This document shows, piece by piece, positions 51,336 to 62,690 of a stretch of DNA of 64,000 nucleotides (the first letter of the stretch is position 1; each line of letters starts with the position of its first letter). The translations under genes were made by a program, and so were the position numbers. Source of the stretch: CAVRQM01 sp963732775 (GTDB lineage: Bacteria > Pseudomonadota > Alphaproteobacteria > Acetobacterales > Acetobacteraceae). The stretch spans positions 62,001 to 126,000 of the forward strand of contig CAVTAR010000003.1 in assembly GCA_963732775.1 (NCBI GenBank), read 5' to 3'. The notes beneath the pieces are model-generated. The model saw only the letters and a list, made by a program, of their open reading frames with translations. It was not told the origin of the DNA and ran no database searches.

Positions 51336-53006
51336 TCAGTTGATCGGCGTTGATGGTGAAGCCCTTGCGGTACTCGACCGCCGCGGCCTCACGCTGCTCG
51401 GGCGTCATCGCGCGGAACGCGATGAGCGGGCTGCCCAGCGTGTGGCCGCGGACGTCGTCGAGCGTCCACATCTTGCTGTCGTCGAAGTGCAGGTGCGGCT
51501 GCGGCACCAGCGTCTTGCCGTCGTTGCGCACGAACCCGAGGTCCTTGATCGCGTCGGCGAGATCCCAGCCGTCGTAGCACGTCTCCCACTCGCGACGGCC
51601 GCTGAAGCGGCCCATCGCCGGCGTCGGACGGCCCTCGTACTCGGCGGCGAAGGCCACCTTGTGGGTCCAGCGGCAGATCTCCGAGCAGTACGTGTAGACC
51701 TTGCCGTCGACCTCGTCGTAGCAGAAGTCCTCGCGGATCAGGCCGGGACCATGCAGCTCCAGCAGCGGTGCGGGTAGACGTAGCCCACGTCGGCGTTGAA
51801 CAGGATGTTCGTCTCGCCCTTGTGGCTCAGCTTCTCGTACCACTTCCAGTAGTTGCCGAACTCGGCGTACCAGCCCGGATACTTGTGCTCGAACCACTCG
51901 AAGTCGTTATCCGTCTGCGCCTCGATGCGCCAGAAGTTGACCGGCCAGCCGACCGAGAAGAACTGGGCCGTCTTGTGGACGTAGTTCTTCTTGACCATCC
52001 GCTCCCACGCGAGAGCGACGTCGTCGTGGTGGATCTTGATGCCGTACTTCTCGAGCGGCAGCATGTAGGTGCGATAGTAGTCCTCGTAGATCCAGCGGTG
52101 CCACAGCTCCGCGTAGCTCTCCTTGTTCTTGTCGCGGTTGGTCGTGCCGTACTCGATGAACGTGCCGATCGCGGCGTCGACGATGGCGTGGTTCTGCCAG
52201 AACGCGTATTTCAGGTCGCGCTCGAGCAGCAGGTGGTTATCCGGGTCGTTGATCAGCGACATCAGCAGCGAATGGCCGTTGCCGATGTGGCGGCTCTCGT
52301 CGGACTGCACCGACAGGAACACGGTCGGCAGCGCGTAGTCGCCGTTGCGGGCGGCCTCGGACGGCATCGCCACGAACAGCGTGTTGGTGAACGCGGTCTC
52401 GGCGACCACGGTCAGGTACACGTTGGCCGAGGTGATCGCGTCGCCGGTGACGAAGCCTTCCGCGAACTGGCGGCCGATGGTGGTGGCGTAGCACTTGCCG
52501 AACGCGGCCTCGGTGATGTCGAAGCCGGCCGGGTCGATGTAGTTCTCCATGTACCACTTCTTCAGGTTCATCTGAATCGTGGAGTGGCGGAACTCGTCGA
52601 TCATCTGCATCGTGAAGCCGGTGCGCAGTTCCTCGCCCGGGGCGAGCCGGCCGACCATCGCCATCGAGCGCGCCGCCGAGATCTCCGGGAACGGGATGAT
52701 GGCCAGGAACAGCTTCATCCACTCGACCCAGCGTGGCTCGACGTTGCGGAACATGTCGCCGCGCAGTGCTGCGTCGAGCGCGCCGTAGACGCGGTTGTCC
52801 TTCTCTTCCTGCATCGGGAAGTACGAGCGCAGGACCTGCTTCATCGGGTCGCGCGGCGCCTTCTTGATCTTGTAGTCGGTCGGGAAGGTCATCGCTTCCT
52901 GGACGTAGCTCGGGGTCCAGCCCAGGTCGGCAACGCGACGGGTCGCCTCGCCGATGCTGATTCCTTTCTGGGCGGTGATCTTGTTGAGGTTCAAGCCATC
53001 AGGCAT
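51336..53006 (-). CDS. prmA: Propane monooxygenase hydroxylase large (alpha) subunit (frame-disrupted)
   Basis: About 556 residues, with the diiron site complete: Glu108 (FPEISA), Glu138 and His141 (DEFRH), Glu203 (VAETAF), Glu237 and His240 (DESRH). Four Glu and two His are the ligands of the soluble diiron monooxygenases; FTMQMIDEFRHSTIQMN and SVQSDESRHIGNG mark the propane/THF (group 5) branch. Start ATG at 53006 gives MPDGLNLNKIT. The frame breaks near 51765 (one frame to YPHRC, the next from LLELHGPGLIRED) and again near 51347, where an extra G hides the normal stop; both are compensating one-base changes. Confidence 0.92.
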
Positions 53007-53127
53007 CAGGACTTCTCCTACGCGGCTGTTGATATGAACAGGCGCCGGCCGGAACGAATACCGGACGGCTTCGCTTCGAGGGTCAATGGAGGGGAGTACT
53101 GGCCGCCACTGACTAAACGTAGGGGAC

Positions 53128-53143
53128 TGCAACGGGCGTGCCA
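53128..53143 (-). promoter_or_regulatory. Perfect sigma-54 promoter of the prm operon
   Basis: On the minus strand the sequence is TGGCACGCCCGTTGCA, an exact match to the -24/-12 consensus (TGGCACG, 4-base gap, TTGCA). It lies about 122 bases upstream of the prmA start. It fits control by the AcoR-type activators at both ends of the locus. Confidence 0.88.
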
Positions 53144-53215
53144 AGAGATATTGGCGCTGTTCTGGTCAGGTTTAACGTTTTCTTTGGATTTGTTCGCAGT
53201 TGCAGCATGATTGAC

Positions 53216-53275
53216 TGTCCCAACTTGGGACATTGCTGCGGGACATGCGTCCCGGAATGCGACAGTCCGTGTCGC
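53216..53275 (-). promoter_or_regulatory. Three phased inverted repeats, probable activator binding sites for prm
   Basis: Three perfect inverted repeats lie in a row 73-147 bases upstream of the -24 element: TGTCCCAACTTGGGACA (53216-53232), CGGGACATGCGTCCCG (53239-53254) and GCGACAGTCCGTGTCGC (53259-53275). Their centres are 22-23 and 20-21 bases apart, two helical turns, so bound activators would sit on one face. This is the expected layout of an enhancer for an AcoR/MimR-type hexamer. Confidence 0.75.
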
Positions 53276-53283
53276 GACCCGGT

Positions 53284-53457
53284 TCATGCCTCCGGCCGCC
53301 CCGGCAGGCGCGCGAGCGGCTTGCCCTCGGCGATGAAGCGCGCGGCCAGCACCAGCGTGCCCATCGTGAAATCCTTGCCGTGGCTGGCGATCATCTCCTC
53401 GGCGAGCTGGCCGAGCCGCTCGAAGAAGCGGTCCTTGGAGGTGTCCTCCTCGCTCAT
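53284..53457 (-). CDS. Small acidic/helical protein of 57 residues
   Basis: A 57-residue reading from ATG at 53457, overlapping the stop of the WD40-like gene in the order ATGA. It is MSEEDTSKDRFFERLGQLAE then EMIASHGKDFTMGTLVLAARF and IAEGKPLARLPGRPEA (in parts), mostly helical. Translational coupling and codon pattern support it as a real gene. Family unknown. It ends eight bases from the UAS array of prmA. Confidence 0.6.
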   Translation of the reverse strand: MSEEDTSKDRFFERLGQLAEEMIASHGKDFTMGTLVLAARFIAEGKPLARLPGRPEA

Positions 53458-54578
53458 GCCCGTGCGTCCCCCGCGCCCTCGGTTGTTCGGAACAGCAGGT
53501 CCGGAAAGGCGACCAGCCCGATCTCGCCGCCCTCCGCGCCGAGTGCCAGCGTCGCACCGTCGTCGGACCAGGCGAGCGCCGTCACCGCACCGCCGGCCGG
53601 GCCACGCACCAGCAGCACGTCGGCGCTCCCAGGCCGGCACAGCAGCACGGCCCCCGTGCCATAGCCGACCGCCAGCACCGGACGGACCGGATGACAGGCG
53701 ACGCGGGTCACGGCCACCGTGCTGGCGACGCCGCAGGGCACGGGCTCGCCTCCCGCCGGTGCCAGCGGCCAGCATACCGCGCGCGCGCCGCCGGCGGCGG
53801 CCAGCGAGGCCCCGTCGGCGGCGAACGACAGGCTGGTCGGCAGCGCCGGGCCGCCGGGCAGCCCGATCGGCGCGGCGGAGGGCCATCGCCAGCCGCGCAG
53901 CCCGGACGTCGTGCCGGCCACGAGCAGGGCGCCATCGGCGCTCCAGGCGGCGACACGGTACGGCCCGTCACGCTCGTCGAGCGCCTGCCAGCGGGAGCCT
54001 TCCGACCAGACCGCGATGCCGCCCGCGTGCGACGCCGCGAGCCACGCGCCATCCGGCGAGAACCGCAGGTCCGTGACCCGCGCCGGCAGCATTTCGGCGG
54101 CGCCGTCGCGATGCACGCACGCACCCACCGCAAAGGCATATGTGCCGTCGGGCGAGGCCGCCAGCGCCTCGATCGGCCCGACGTCGCGCGCGACCTCGCT
54201 CACGGTGCCGTCGGCAGCGATGCGCGCCAGCCGGCCGTCCCTGCCGCCCGACAGGAGCGAGCCCGCCGGTTCGCGAGCCAGCGCGCTGCCCGGGCCGGCA
54301 TGGACCCCGGCCCGCATCACCGGCGGCGGCGCGGCGGTCGCCGGCACCAGTTCCACCCCGCCGCCCTCGCGGGGGCGCAGATGGCTCGCACCGTCCCACC
54401 CCGAGCGCGCGAGGGCGATCGTGCCGTCGCCGAGGGCGAACCCGGCGACGCCTCCGCCCGCGCCTGGATGCGCGCCGAACCAGGCGACGCCGGCGACTGG
54501 CGCCTCCATCTGCCAGGTCGCCCCCAGCAGCTCGACCAGCAGCCCCGGCAGCCCCGGCTTGCCCGCACCGGGCGTCAT
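53454..54578 (-). CDS. WD40/beta-propeller repeat-like protein
   Basis: A 374-residue protein with repeats ending like WD40 blades: FSPDGAWLAASHAGGIAVW, WSADGALLVAGTTSGLRGW, FAADGASLAAAGGARAVCW and WSDDGATLALGAEGGEIGL. About seven blades fit the length. Start ATG at 54578 is chosen over 54620 since the next upstream gene (alcohol dehydrogenase) ends at 54622. It and the 57-residue gene follow the dehydrogenase on the same strand and may share its sigma-54 promoter. Function unknown. Confidence 0.75.
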   Translation of the reverse strand: MTPGAGKPGLPGLLVELLGATWQMEAPVAGVAWFGAHPGAGGGVAGFALGDGTIALARSGWDGASHLRPREGGGVELVPATAAPPPVMRAGVHAGPGSALAREPAGSLLSGGRDGRLARIAADGTVSEVARDVGPIEALAASPDGTYAFAVGACVHRDGAAEMLPARVTDLRFSPDGAWLAASHAGGIAVWSEGSRWQALDERDGPYRVAAWSADGALLVAGTTSGLRGWRWPSAAPIGLPGGPALPTSLSFAADGASLAAAGGARAVCWPLAPAGGEPVPCGVASTVAVTRVACHPVRPVLAVGYGTGAVLLCRPGSADVLLVRGPAGGAVTALAWSDDGATLALGAEGGEIGLVAFPDLLFRTTEGAGDARA

Positions 54579-54621
54579 GGCAGGAGCGGCCTGGCGCGCA
54601 GGGTGTCGGACACCGTCCATC

Positions 54622-55665
54622 TCAAGGGATCAGCACCGCGCGGCCCTTGATGCGGCCGTGGTGCAAATCGTGCAGCGCGTCGTTGGCGGCGCTCAGCCGG
54701 TATTCCTTGGTGGCCAGGTTCACGAGGCCACGGTCGGCCAGCGCCATCAGCTCGACCAATTCCGCATACGTGCCGACCAGGTTGCCGACGATGGTCTTCT
54801 CGGACACGATCATGTCGATGGTCGGGATGTCGATGCGCCCGCCATAGCCGACGATGTAGTAGTACCCGCCGCTGCGGGTCATCGCGATGCCCTGGGCGAT
54901 CGCGTCGCCCTCGCCCACGAAGTCGATCACCGCCTCGGCACCGTTGCCGCCGGTCAGCGCCATCACCGCGTCCATGACGCCGGCGTCGGAGACGACCACG
55001 TGGTCCGCGCCGCATTCGCGGGCCAGCTCGAGGGCGATCGGCGAGCGGTCCACGACGATGATTTCCGCCGCGCACAGCGCCTTCAGCACCTGGATGCCGA
55101 TATGGCCGAGGCCGCCGGCGCCGATCACCACCGCGAACTCGCCCGGCAGCAGGTGGCGCGATGCCTTTTTCGCCGCGCGATAGGCGGTGAGGCCAGCGTC
55201 GGTGTACGGCGCCACGTCCTTCGGCGCGAGCGACTGCGGCAGCTTGATCAGCGCGCGCTCGCCGCTGAGCAGGTACTCCGCGTAGCCGCCGTTGGCATTG
55301 ATGCCGGGAAACTTGCTGTCGGTCGCGTGCATGTCGTCGCCGCGCCGGCAGGCGAGGCAATGCCCGCTCGTCACCAGGGGGTGGCACACCACGGCGTCGC
55401 CCACCTTCACGCTCTCGACGCCCGCGCCCACCGCCTCCACCCAGCCGGCGTTCTCGTGGCCCATGATGTACGGCAGCTGCACGTCGACCTTGCTGCGCCA
55501 GATGCCTTCCACGATGTGCAGGTCGGTGCGGCAGACGCCGGCGCCGCCGATGCGCACGATCACGTCGGTGGGCTTCTCGAGCTTGGGGTCCGCCACGTCC
55601 TCGTAACGGACGAACTCGTTGCCCGCGAGCGTCTCGTCGTAGGCGTGCAGCACGGCTGCCTTCAT
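54622..55665 (-). CDS. Zinc-dependent alcohol dehydrogenase (NAD type)
   Basis: A 347-residue medium-chain dehydrogenase. Catalytic zinc ligands Cys45 (VCRTDLH), His70 and Glu71 (MGHENAG) and the Rossmann motif VVIGAGGLGHIG are present. The structural zinc site has the exact C-x2-C-x2-C-x7-C spacing but residues 100 and 114 are Ser and Ala in place of Cys, leaving only Cys103 and Cys106. It likely oxidises the propanol made by the monooxygenase. Start ATG at 55665 has GGGAGG upstream. A perfect sigma-54 promoter lies 50 bases upstream. Confidence 0.9.
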   Translation of the reverse strand: MKAAVLHAYDETLAGNEFVRYEDVADPKLEKPTDVIVRIGGAGVCRTDLHIVEGIWRSKVDVQLPYIMGHENAGWVEAVGAGVESVKVGDAVVCHPLVTSGHCLACRRGDDMHATDSKFPGINANGGYAEYLLSGERALIKLPQSLAPKDVAPYTDAGLTAYRAAKKASRHLLPGEFAVVIGAGGLGHIGIQVLKALCAAEIIVVDRSPIALELARECGADHVVVSDAGVMDAVMALTGGNGAEAVIDFVGEGDAIAQGIAMTRSGGYYYIVGYGGRIDIPTIDMIVSEKTIVGNLVGTYAELVELMALADRGLVNLATKEYRLSAANDALHDLHHGRIKGRAVLIP

Positions 55666-55714
55666 GGTCTGCCTCCCGCGCGGATCGTGTGGGCTGTCCG
55701 CTGGCGACCATGGC

Positions 55715-55730
55715 TGCAACCGTCGTGCCA
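55715..55730 (-). promoter_or_regulatory. Perfect sigma-54 promoter of the alcohol dehydrogenase gene
   Basis: On the minus strand: TGGCACGACGGTTGCA, an exact -24/-12 match, about 50 bases upstream of the dehydrogenase start. Together with the prmA promoter it indicates one sigma-54 regulon for both steps. Confidence 0.87.
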
Positions 55731-55783
55731 CTGGTCGTGTCAGCCAGGCCGCCGGCGCGAAACCCGTGCCGCGGCACCACCAC

Positions 55784-55831
55784 TGTTTCGCCATTGAACA
55801 GCGCCGCGCGATGGCTGTTCCGTCCTGGAAC
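55784..55831. promoter_or_regulatory. Candidate activator sites between adh and the divergent activator
   Basis: A perfect inverted repeat GTTCCGTCCTGGAAC (55817-55831) and a weaker one TGTTTCGCCATTGAACA (55784-55800) lie 54-117 bases upstream of the -24 element. Their arms differ from those at prmA. Their centres are 32 bases apart, three helical turns. They could serve the activator gene divergent from them; evidence is by position and symmetry only. Confidence 0.45.
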
Positions 55832-55942
55832 GCGCGCCGACGCCGTCCTGGACTTTGCCCAGCGCGCGGTCCATGTCGGTTCGGTGACACCGGCCGCAGA
55901 GCCGGTATCGCGCGAGTTTCATGCAGGCGCGAGGGAGGAACG

Positions 55943-57781
<1,839 letters not shown>

Positions 57782-57906
57782 CGGGCTTTCGCGACGGCCG
57801 GACTTGCGACGGCGAGAACCTACGGTGGCTGCGCCGGCGTTTGCTTCGGAACCACGTCGGAGTGTCGGCCATGGGCATCCACGGCTGGATGATATGGTCG
57901 GAGATT

Positions 57907-57983
<77 letters not shown>

Positions 57984-58026
57984 GGGGTGTGTGGTGGGGG
58001 GGGGGGTATGGGGGGGCTGGTTGGAA

Positions 58027-58144
58027 GACCTGGCGGCGACCGACTCTCCCGCGTCTTGGGACGCAGGACCATGGGCGCTGGGGGTTTTCACGGCCGAGTT
58101 CGGGATGGGATCGGGTGGTCTCTCCCCGCCATGGCCACCAGGTC
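58027..58144 (-). rRNA. rrf: 5S ribosomal RNA
   Basis: The minus strand shows the 5S pattern: GACCTGGTGGCCATGGCGGG at the start, CCCGATCCCATCCCGAACTC in loop B/helix III and CGCCGCCAGGTC at the end pairing with the start. It lies about 240 bases after 23S. Ends are placed by the terminal stem and may be off by a few bases. Confidence 0.92.
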
Positions 58145-58506
58145 GTCCAGCCAGTCCCGGGCTGGGGTGGCGCTCCGTGCTGGGAGTGCCTGGCCCCGGC
58201 CAGGGGCGGTGGACGAGGTTCTGGTGTGCGTGTGCCGTGTCGGTGTGGTCGCGGCTGCTGGCCTGCCCCTGGGTGCTGCCGGCTGTTCGCTGGCGGCTGG
58301 TCCGGGGTTGGCTGCTGCGCGGGATGGGTGGCGTTTTGCTGCCTGCTCCTGGTCTGATGACCGAGAGCTGCCAGCTGACGCCTGACGGATCGAGCCTGTC
58401 GGGCGATTAGGACCGCTTGGCTGAGGACGTTGCCGTCCGTACACGTGCGGCCTATCGACGTGATGGTCTATCACGGCCCTCTGGGAGACCTGGTTTCGAG
58501 GAGGGT

Positions 58507-58538
<32 letters not shown>

Positions 58539-58685
58539 TCCAGACGTGGCTACCCGGCGATGCGGCTGGCGCCACAACCGGTGCACCAGAGGTCTGTCCA
58601 CCCCGGTCCTCTCGGTACTAGGGGCAGCGCCTCTCAAGTCTCCTTCACCCACGGCAGATAGGGACCGAACTGTCTCACGACGTTC

Positions 58686-58739
<54 letters not shown>

Positions 58740-58751
58740 GCTCCAGCCCCG

Positions 58752-58798
<47 letters not shown>

Positions 58799-58835
58799 GA
58801 CTCTTGGGGGAGATCAGCCTGTTATCCCTAGAGTA

Positions 58836-58867
<32 letters not shown>

Positions 58868-59009
58868 GCGGGACCACCGGATCACTATGGCCGACTTTCG
58901 TCTCTGCTCGACCTGTCGGTCTCGCAGTCAGGCGGGCTTATGCCATTGCACTCAGCAGCCGATGTCCGACCGGCCTGAGCCCACCATCGCGCGCCTCCGT
59001 TACACTTTG

Positions 59010-59041
<32 letters not shown>

Positions 59042-59295
59042 TGCAGGGTCCCGGACCGGGATGACCGGCCGCGGTTAGACATCAGAAGAGCTCAGGGCGG
59101 TATTTCAAGGGTGGCTCCACCGAAGCTAGCGCCCCGGCTTCAAAGCCTCCCGCCTATCCTACACAGCTCTCCCCTGATGCCACTGCAAAGCTGCAGTAAA
59201 GGTTCATAGGGTCTTTCCGTCTGACCGCGGGTACCCCGCATCTTCACGGGGAATTCAATTTCGCTGAGCCGATGCCGGAGACAGTGGGGAAGTCG

Positions 59296-59386
<91 letters not shown>

Positions 59387-59959
59387 AATTCAGTGCTTGC
59401 ACACCTCCTCTTAACCTTCCGGCACCGGGCAGGCGTCAGACCCTATACGTCGTCTCTCGACTTCGCAGAGCCCTGTGTTTTTACTAAACAGTCGCTACCC
59501 CCTGGTCTGTGCCACCCGCCCATGGTTGCCCACGGACGGGTCCCGCTTATCCCGAAGTTACGCGGGCAATTTGCCTAGTTCCTTCGACATCGTTCTCTCA
59601 AGCGCCTTGGTATGCTCTACCAGTCCACCTGTGTCGGTTTAGGGTACGGTCTCTACGCTGGAGCTGTTTCCCGGAACCACGCCACAGCCGCCCCAATCCG
59701 ATAAGGGACGACACGCCTTGTGATCCGTCACTTCCAGCAGGCCCAGGAATATTCACCTGGTTCCCATCGACTACGGCTCTCGCCCTCGCCTTAGGGGCCG
59801 GCTCACCCTGCGCGGATTAACCTTGCGCAGGAACCCTTGGACTTTCGGCGACGCAGTTTCTCGCTGCGTTTGTCGCTACTCATGTCAGCATTCGCACTTC
59901 CGATACCTCCAGGGGACATCGCCATCCCCCTTCGCAGGCCTACGGAACGCTCCGCTACC

Positions 59960-60400
59960 GAACAGCCGCCAGCTGTCAGCAGTCAGTCGTCAGAGAGACG
60001 CTTCAGCAGACCCTCAGCATCCGCGCGACCTCCGAGAAGCCCGCACGCCACGCCTCGGTATCCGCCGGCGCCGCATAACCGAGATCCTCGGCATAACGAC
60101 ACCACAATCCCGCTTCCTCGGCCGAGCCGAGCGCCATGCGCACATAGCGCCGGAACTCGACATCCGATCCGGCCTGCCGACCCGAACCTTCCGCGAGGAG
60201 GGCACAGACCGACTTGCTGGACCGGCGCAACTGATCAGCGATCCCGCCGAACTGCTCCACCCTCGGAAACGACAGGCTCGCCCGATGCACGACCAGCGAC
60301 AACGCATAGGCGCGCCGGAACACGTCCAACGCCCACACGTCACGCGGCATCGAGGATACCTCTTCCTTACCTGACGACTGACAGCTGACAGCTGTCGCCT
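59960..60400 (-). other. Intervening sequence in 23S rRNA helix 45 with its own protein gene
   Basis: At the place of 23S helix 45 (flanked by ACCGAAGCTGCGG on one side and TAGCGGAGCGTTCCGTAGGC on the other, in the minus sense) about 0.43 kb of foreign sequence is inserted. Its ends are inverted repeats: 59971-59993 and 60371-60393 pair over 23 bases with two mismatches, giving a stem likely cut by RNase III so that the mature 23S is in two pieces. It holds a reading frame for an IVS four-helix protein. Confidence 0.88.
60003..60350 (-). CDS. 23S rRNA intervening-sequence four-helix-bundle protein
   Basis: A 115-residue protein coded inside the 23S insertion. FRRAYALSLVVHRASLSFP, QLRRSSKSVCALLAEGSGR and FRRYVRMALGSAEEAG fit the S23/IVP four-helix family (TIGR02436-like), whose members occur in 23S intervening sequences or alone. 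Orientation is the same as the rRNA. Start ATG at 60350. Role unknown; it may have spread with the element. Confidence 0.88.
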   Translation of the reverse strand: MPRDVWALDVFRRAYALSLVVHRASLSFPRVEQFGGIADQLRRSSKSVCALLAEGSGRQAGSDVEFRRYVRMALGSAEEAGLWCRYAEDLGYAAPADTEAWRAGFSEVARMLRVC

Positions 60401-60462
60401 GAACCCGCAGCTTCGGTACGTGGCTTGAGCCCCGTTACATCTTCGGCGCAGGATTTCTACTA

Positions 60463-60520
<58 letters not shown>

Positions 60521-61561
60521 TTGTTTTGGAATTCCCACATCCTTTCCCACTTAGCCACGATTTGGGGACCTTAGCTGGCGGTCTGGGCTGTTTCCCTCTC
60601 GACGACGGACCTTAGCACCCGCCGTCTGTCTGCCACGCTACACTTCCGGGTATTCGGAGTTTGGTTGGGTTTGGTAAGCCTTTGGGGCCCCCGAGCCCAT
60701 CCAGTGCTCTACCCCCCGGGGTGAACACATGACGATCTACCTCAATAGATTTCGCGGAGAACCAGCTATCTCCGAGTTTGATTGGCCTTTCACCCCTAGC
60801 CACAGCTCATCCCCGACTTTTTCAACAGGCGTGGGTTCGGCCCTCCAGTGGGTGTTACCCCACCTTCAGCCTGGCCATGGCTAGATCACTCGGTTTCGGG
60901 TCTTCTGCCGGCGACTGAACGCCCTGTTCAGACTCGCTTTCGCTGCGCCTACACCTAACGGCTTAAGCTCGCCGCCAACAGAAACTCGCTGACCCATTAT
61001 ACAAAAGGTACGCCGTCACCCCATGCACTTGCGCGCAAAGGCTCCGACTGCTTGTAGGCATCCGGTTTCAGGTCTCTTTCACTCCCCTCGTCGGGGTGCT
61101 TTTCACCTTTCCCTCACGGTACTCGTTCGCTATCGGTCACCAGGGAGTATTTAGGCTTGGAGGGTGGTCCCCCCATGTTCAGACAGGATTTCACGTGTCC
61201 CGCCCTACTCGAGGACCAAACGACCTTGACGCGTACGGGGCTATCACCCGCTATGGCCGGACTTTCCAGACCGTTCCGCTTGTCTTCGCTTGGCCACTGG
61301 CCTGTTCCGCTTTCGCTCGCCACTACTCGCGGAATCTCTGTTGATGTCTGTTCCTCCAGGTACTGAGATGTTTCAGTTCCCCGGGTTCGCCTCACCCGCC
61401 TATGAATTCAGCGGGCAATACCCCAAAGGGGTGGGTTGCCCCATTCGGATATCCACGGATCAACGCCTGCTCGCGGCTCCCCGTGGCTTTTCGCAGCGTG
61501 CCACGTCCTTCATCGCCTCCTGGTGCCAAGGCATCCACCGAATGCCCTTCTCGTGCTCGAT

Positions 61562-62153
61562 CCACCCCACCCCGCACAGGAACCAGCCCCGGGACAGCTG
61601 TCAGCCATCGGCTGCCAGTCGTCAGGAAACAAGCACCACGCAAGACAGGACACACACGACGGACCCCGCCACCGCAAGCACGGCAGCACGGCCCGCAAAC
61701 ACGTCACACACGGCAGCGCACCCAGCCCATCACGAGCCAGCCACGCCGCCACGCCCCTGAACACCGACACTCTCACGTGCCAGCCACCGATCGCTGGCGC
61801 AGGACAACCCCACGCCGGTCAGATACCGCGATCACCCACGCCAGACACCAACCCATCCGAACCTGCGGACCAGCCAGCACCCGACATCGGCCCCATCCAC
61901 CCCCCGGAAAGGAGGCAGACGAAAGCAGCGCGCCCAGGGACGCACCAGAACCTGATTCACACTCTGAATGACCTCACGGAACCTCCCGCCCTCACGGCAA
62001 GACACTCCGCCCGCGACGCCACGACCCAGACACCCCCTCCCGGGTGATGCCCACGCCACACGCCGAACCTGCTGCCCATGATAGAAACCCGCCACTTCCC
62101 GATACACCGCTTCCCGGCGCCCCGCGCCCCCGGCCACCGTCCCGGCGCTGGTC
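61562..62153 (-). other. tRNA-Ala to 23S internal spacer
   Basis: This 592-base spacer holds no gene I can support. At 61593-61625 it carries GACAGCTGTCAGCCATCGGC followed by TGCCAGTCGTCAG, a copy related to the ends of the 23S insertion. Short ORFs here are shadows. Confidence 0.7.
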
Positions 62154-62226
62154 TGGAGATGGACGGGATCGAACCGACGACCTCCTGCTTGCAAAGCAGG
62201 CGCTCTCCCAATTGAGCTACATCCCC
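62154..62226 (-). tRNA. tRNA-Ala (TGC)
   Basis: Acceptor GGGGATG pairs with CATCTCC and includes the G3:U70 identity pair; anticodon loop TTTGCAA with anticodon TGC; T arm GGTTCGATCCC. CCA is not encoded. Standard member of the 16S-23S spacer. Confidence 0.96.
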
Positions 62227-62227
62227 T

Positions 62228-62339
62228 CAGCTTACAGCCTTCAGCGATCAATCGTCAGACCAGCACCCTTGCCTCCAGCCACCGAACGCGTCTGACGACT
62301 GGAAGCCGACGGCCGTAAGCTGTTGGCCGACAGCTGTTG
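62228..62339. repeat. Inverted repeat pair between tRNA-Ala and tRNA-Ile
   Basis: The sequences at 62228-62258 and 62292-62339 are largely inverted copies (CTTACAGCC...CGTCAG against CTGACGACTGGAAGCCGACG), related to the arms of the 23S insertion and to copies at 61593 and about 58366. They may form a stem in the precursor RNA. Confidence 0.7.
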
Positions 62340-62341
62340 AA

Positions 62342-62415
<74 letters not shown>

Positions 62416-62690
62416 GCACGCCGCCACAATGCCACGCCCGCCGCGATGCCAGCCCGCCGCGATGCCACGCCCACCGGCCACCGCCGGTCGACGCCTCTAT
62501 CATGGGAAGGGATACGCGGACGGCGCCCGGTTCCGCCGGCGACCGGCTTCGGGCCCGAGGCCCAACCACGCCGCCGCCAAGGCATCCGCCCCGGCATCCG
62601 GCGACGCCACGCGGCCACAGCCGCGCAGCTGATGCGGAGCCCCGCCAAGCCAGGCCGTCAAGACGGCGCGGCACTCGACAGGACATCCTT
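62416..62690 (-). other. 16S to tRNA-Ile spacer
   Basis: No gene is seen. The stretch begins with imperfect repeats of GCCCGCCGCGATGCCA and is otherwise GC-rich. It is transcribed as part of the rRNA precursor. Confidence 0.6.

Noticed and set aside
51336..53006. Methane or toluene-type monooxygenase
   Set aside because: Gene order large subunit-reductase-small subunit-coupling protein, and the linked amidohydrolase, DUF59 and GroEL genes, fit the propane (group 5) type; no gamma subunit gene is present.
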